This document shows, piece by piece, positions 7,115-9,522 of a stretch of 9,522 nucleotides of DNA (position 1 is its first letter; every line of letters starts with the position of its first letter). Source of the DNA: Candidatus Poribacteria bacterium (GTDB taxonomy: Bacteria; Poribacteria; WGA-4E; PCPOR2b). The stretch is taken from assembly GCA_027296925.1 (NCBI GenBank), contig JAPUIP010000788.1:1-9522 (forward strand), written 5' to 3'. Under the pieces are notes generated by a model. The model ran no database searches. It saw nothing but the letters and a program-made list of their open reading frames with translations, and was not told the origin of the DNA. A program made the position numbers and the translations under genes.

Positions 7115-7182
7115 AGCGTCAGCCTTATGGTCAAAGACCAGACATAACAGCGACAACATATCAGCAATCTCAAGGTGTTGAC

Positions 7183-7473
7183 ATGATCCGAAAAATAATC
7201 TTCGTCGCTTTCGTGGCATTTCATCTCTCCGGCCCGTGCCTTCAGGCTGAAGGGGGATTTGCATCTCGGCCGAGCGAACGCTTGCCCTGGACGGATTCGG
7301 TCGCCGGGTGGCACGCACAAAGCCAAGCGCAATCTACACCGGAGATACTGGCGAAAAAGCTTAAAGAGTGGGGCTCGCACGTGAAGCAGTGGGCGGAGGC
7401 CAACCCCGGTGTCATTGGTCTAACCTGTGCAATCGTATCGAAGCCACGAAAGCGCTGCGGGCTCTGGCGGTGA
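7183..7473 (+). pseudogene. 5' piece of a broken gene: exported or membrane N-terminus
   Basis: ATG 7183 is about 70 bases after a strong promoter and preceded by AAGGTG (7171-7176). The 96-residue reading begins with a clear signal-peptide-like stretch: basic MIRK, a hydrophobic core to about residue 17, and a small-residue region ending near LQAEGG. Residues 45-75 look like a linker plus amphipathic helix (KKLKEWGSHVKQWAEA), and NPGVIGLTCAIV could be the start of a membrane helix. After about residue 84 the frame loses character and ends at 7473, while another frame becomes clearly NACHT-like from about 7422. I read this as the intact front of a gene whose middle is deleted. A genuine small secreted protein is the alternative. 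Confidence 0.5.
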
Positions 7474-7874
7474 ACCCGTTGATGCTACAGATCATCGCGC
7501 TGGTCCACCGGGACCGCGGCACTTTGCCGGAGCGCCGTGTTGAGCTTTACAAGGAGTGTACGGATGTCCTCCTCGAACGCTGGGACAAAGCCAAGGGCCT
7601 CGATGTCCTGCTCTCCGCCGCCGAGGCGCGCCAGCTTTTGCAGCCGGTGGCGCTGTGGATGCATTCGGTGGAAAATCGTCGCGAAGTGAGCAAAGGGGAA
7701 CGGCTCGACTTCATCGGGCCAAGATTGCCGCAGATTCAGCGGGACGTCAAGGGGGAGGAATTGCTCACAAGTTGGCGGGAGCGTAGCGGCATTTTCAAAG
7801 GCGAGGGCGATACCTATTTCTTTCATCACCTGAGCTTCCAGGAATATCTGACCGGCTTGCTGTTTCGCATTTGA
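7422..7874 (+). pseudogene. C-terminal fragment of a NACHT-domain NTPase
   Basis: From about 7422 to TGA at 7872-7874, 150 residues resemble the end of a NACHT/STAND NTPase module: LRALAVNPLMLQIIALVHR near the start, then LPERRVELYKECTDVLLERW, and the hallmark FHHLSFQEYLTG near the end. The nucleotide-binding part (Walker A and B) is missing, and so are any effector or repeat-sensor domains that should flank the module. The frame differs by one from the ORF beginning at 7183, with no start codon of its own near the homology boundary. NACHT proteins of this kind often act as signal or antiphage sensors; this copy cannot bind NTP and should be non-functional. The family assignment rests on recognised motifs. 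Confidence 0.8.
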
Positions 7875-7943
7875 AGCGTTTGATAAGCCCCCCTCTGCAT
7901 CGTCCACCAGCGTGGAGGTAAGGCGAACACGTGAGCCGCATGA

Positions 7944-7963
7944 CCTCCCCCAAAGTTGGGAGG
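7944..7963. repeat. Small inverted repeat
   Basis: CCTCCC (7944-7949) and GGGAGG (7958-7963) flank an 8-base loop in the gap after the NACHT fragment. It resembles short intergenic hairpin repeats rather than a terminator, since no T-run follows. Confidence 0.4.
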
Positions 7964-8027
7964 AGACAGAGAGGGCGGCGAAAGGCGGTATCAAAATAGG
8001 AAGTTTCAATTCTAAATCGGCATTAAA

Positions 8028-8073
8028 GACGCAGAGCGTCAGAAGCCGCGTTCCCACGCAGAGCATGGGAACG
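8028..8073. repeat. Twin hairpins sharing an AGA loop (REP-like repeat)
   Basis: GACGC-AGA-GCGTC (8028-8040) is a perfect 5-base stem. Eight bases later CGTTCCCACGC-AGA-GCATGGGAACG (8049-8073) forms an 11-base stem with one mismatch. Both share the core ACGCAGAGC. The second is a known type of dispersed bacterial hairpin built on GTTCCCACGC...GGGAAC. It lies between a dead gene and the 3' end of the minus-strand isomerase gene, so it could serve as a 3' end for the latter. Confidence 0.65.
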
Positions 8074-8129
8074 AGAAAACACGGACGACAAGCGCATTAA
8101 CGTTATAATTTACCAAAGTCAAGCTATCC

Positions 8130-8969
8130 CTACCGATCAATCCCCGCCTCAACGAACGCACGAGCTAAAGTTTCATAAGAAAGCGTAGCCGCCGCCAACG
8201 GATCATAGTTCTCGCGGCTTTGCACCATAAAACTCACTTCGGCGGTAATGAAGCCGTCGTAGCCGTGAGTCTGCATCGCCTTCAGGTAGGTCACATAATC
8301 GAAATCTCCCTCGCCGGGGATGAGGAACTCAAAGTCGGGAGCCAGACCACGCTGATCTTTGACGTGCGTATGGGCGGAGTGCGGCGCCAGGGCCGAAACG
8401 GTTTCCTCAGTGGTCAGCCCGATGATGTCAAAGTGACTGATGTCGAAATTGACCTTGAGGTAGGGCGAACCGACCAGATCCAGCAACTCAAGCACCCGAT
8501 CGGGGGTGTCGATGATGGCGCCGATATGCGGTTCTATCGCAATCGTCACGCCACGCGATTGCGCGTATTCGACCACTTCACCGGCCCGATCTGCAAGCAA
8601 CTGTTTCTGTGCTTCCCATTCCTCCGGCTTGCCCCCCGGCGTCGTGTTGATTGCGGGGGGGCTATCTCCTTGCGCAAGCTCCACTCCCAGATCCACCGCC
8701 CCTTTTAGCCGCCACATACTCTTCGCATGGGCGTCTACATCCGTTTCCAGCAGACTCGAATGCGCGGCAATCGCCGACAGCGCCAGATGATGTTCTTTTA
8801 ATAATCCCCCGATTCGTTTGCGTTCAGCCGCATCCAGCGTACTCAATTCCGTCGTGAAGCGCGGGATGACGGTCAATTCCATCCCATCGTATCCCAATTG
8901 TGCAATGTGGCGAATGGCTGTATCGATGGGGACGGTTGGCATCCCCCATGTGCTATAACCGAGTTTCAT
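8130..8969 (-). CDS. Sugar phosphate isomerase/epimerase-like TIM-barrel protein (AP endonuclease family 2)
   Basis: The 279-residue protein fits the xylose isomerase-like TIM barrel family, which includes hydroxypyruvate isomerase, inosose dehydratase/isomerase and 3-dehydroshikimate dehydratase members as well as endonuclease IV relatives. Likely divalent-metal ligands are Glu146 (AIEPH), Asp176 (NFDISHFD), His202 (HTHVKD) and Glu244 (ITAEVS), all in the expected strand-end positions. The barrel start MKLGYSTWGMP and LGYDGMEL are typical. The open frame extends upstream to 9122, but the extra 51 residues are low in family character. ATG at 8969 is preceded by AGGGAGA seven bases away, so I choose it. 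The exact substrate is unknown; sugar or inositol metabolism is a guess. No pathway partner is visible in the window. Confidence 0.88.
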   Translation of the reverse strand: MKLGYSTWGMPTVPIDTAIRHIAQLGYDGMELTVIPRFTTELSTLDAAERKRIGGLLKEHHLALSAIAAHSSLLETDVDAHAKSMWRLKGAVDLGVELAQGDSPPAINTTPGGKPEEWEAQKQLLADRAGEVVEYAQSRGVTIAIEPHIGAIIDTPDRVLELLDLVGSPYLKVNFDISHFDIIGLTTEETVSALAPHSAHTHVKDQRGLAPDFEFLIPGEGDFDYVTYLKAMQTHGYDGFITAEVSFMVQSRENYDPLAAATLSYETLARAFVEAGIDR

Positions 8970-9041
8970 GTCAGTTCTCCCTGTCGTTGTCGATGGTAAA
9001 GGCATATCAACGTGATGCGCAGCTTGATCATGCGATGATAA

Positions 9042-9070
9042 AGTATACCGCTTTGCGTCATTTTTTTCCA
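9042..9070 (-). promoter_or_regulatory. Promoter of the isomerase-like gene
   Basis: On the minus strand TGGAAA (complement of 9065-9070) and TATACT (complement of 9042-9047) are 17 bases apart, leaving a leader of roughly 65 bases to ATG 8969. The -35 is only a partial match. Its position inside the upstream open frame supports the shorter protein. Confidence 0.5.
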
Positions 9071-9211
9071 GCACTCTTAGCGATGGTTCGGAGCGGCTTT
9101 TTTGCCCATCAGCCGGCGGCACAATGAAAACGTCGTGCGAGGTTAATGATTGGATAAGCCGGTGGCAATCAACACAACCCTTTGTAGTTGCGGATGCTTA
9201 CCCGTTTTGCC

Positions 9212-9240
9212 TTGACTTTTAATGATGCCTTTGCTACAAT
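9212..9240 (+). promoter_or_regulatory. Strong sigma-70 promoter reading toward the right edge
   Basis: TTGACT (9212-9217) and TACAAT (9235-9240) are separated by the optimal 17 bases, and TGC before the -10 gives an extended form. The sequence after the -10, AGCGTC, is the same as after the promoter at 7087-7114. No convincing gene follows within the window: an ATG at 9266 opens 60 codons that run into repeat sequence. Confidence 0.68.
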
Positions 9241-9326
9241 AGCGTCGGTTCAGCGAGGGGATTGAATGTGGCATCCCCATTGGCATCAGGTTAAGGATTT
9301 TGCCGTGCGGCGTGAGTCTGTAGATA

Positions 9327-9522
9327 CCCCGATCTTCAGAACCTGTCCTCGAGCGCAGCGAAGGATCGGGGAGCTTCACCGGCGAACGCCTCCAGCCACC
9401 GAGTGGCATGGGCCGTGGAATGAATTCCACGGTTGGAGCGTCTCATGACCCTCCGATCCTTCGGCGGAGTTTATCCCTTCGGCAGGCTCAGGGCAGGCTC
9501 TGAGCTTCGAAGGGCTCAGGAC
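9327..9522. repeat. Mosaic of inverted repeats at the right edge
   Basis: CCCCGATC (9327-9334) pairs with GATCGGGG (9364-9371). CGAAGGATCGG (from 9359) recurs inverted at 9451-9463 as CTCCGATCCTTCG, bracketing a perfect hairpin CCGTGGAAT-GA-ATTCCACGG (9413-9432). Then CCCTTCG (9475-9481) pairs with CGAAGGG (9508-9514) around a direct repeat GGCAGGCTC (9481-9489 and 9492-9500). These are typical dispersed intergenic repeat words; the last relates to the repeat at 6876-6974. The segment continues past the window. Confidence 0.6.

Noticed and set aside
8970..9122. 51-residue N-terminal extension of the isomerase-like protein
   Set aside because: Low-complexity residues with no barrel features, overlaps the likely promoter, and a good ribosome site serves ATG 8969.
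9266..9448. 60-codon plus-strand ORF after the strong promoter
   Set aside because: A weak ribosome site is possible, but most of the reading lies in inverted repeats and the product shows no recognisable pattern.

Overview
The window is a bacterial chromosomal segment of moderate GC, probably from a metagenome-type contig of an environmental, respiring bacterium. The features that point this way are c-type cytochrome domains, a P1B copper ATPase, a family III CoA-transferase, a xylose isomerase-like protein, NACHT debris and dispersed hairpin repeats. The repeat words (GTCATTCTGAGGAGCGTAGC, CCTTCGGCAGGCTCAGG, GTTCCCACGC...GGGAAC) and the many TTGAC/TATAAT promoters recall Chloroflexota or Poribacteria-like genomes. 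No rRNA or other decisive marker is present, so the lineage remains a guess.

Layout. Positions 1-639 hold the 3' part of a diheme c-type cytochrome. Positions 817-3966 are a complete copper-efflux operon: an extended -10 promoter overlapped by a near-perfect CsoR-type operator, then csoR, a small HMA copper chaperone (CopZ-like) and a two-HMA CopA ATPase. Directly after copA lies a 46-residue stretch that reads as region 4 of an ECF sigma factor, with no region 2: a gene remnant not visible as an ATG-started ORF. Positions 4226-5532 carry two paralogous small PepSY-type membrane proteins with three histidines conserved at identical spacing. Then, on the minus strand, comes a CaiB/BaiF family CoA-transferase (5610-6797) with its own promoter. 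Positions 6870-7182 are repeat-rich and contain a near-consensus promoter that reads into a broken gene. The 5' part of that gene encodes an exported or membrane N-terminus, and the 3' part, in another frame, is the C-terminal end of a NACHT NTPase (7183-7874). Positions 7875-8129 carry small hairpin repeats. A minus-strand sugar phosphate isomerase/epimerase-like gene (8130-8969) follows. The last 550 bases hold a divergent promoter pair and a mosaic of inverted repeats with no convincing gene.

How the genes work together. CsoR senses Cu(I) and releases the operator. The HMA chaperone then hands Cu(I) to CopA, which exports it across the inner membrane. The neighbouring cytochrome and the PepSY pair suggest that this locus sits among membrane redox or metal-handling genes, but a direct functional link is inference. 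The CoA-transferase, NACHT remnant and isomerase look unrelated to copper. The right half of the window looks like a low-constraint region where repeats and gene debris accumulate.

I see no fully intact new multi-gene system. The items most worth a second look are the sigma region-4 remnant plus PepSY pair behind copA, the internally deleted NACHT gene, and the strong promoter at 9212-9240 that reads into structured sequence.
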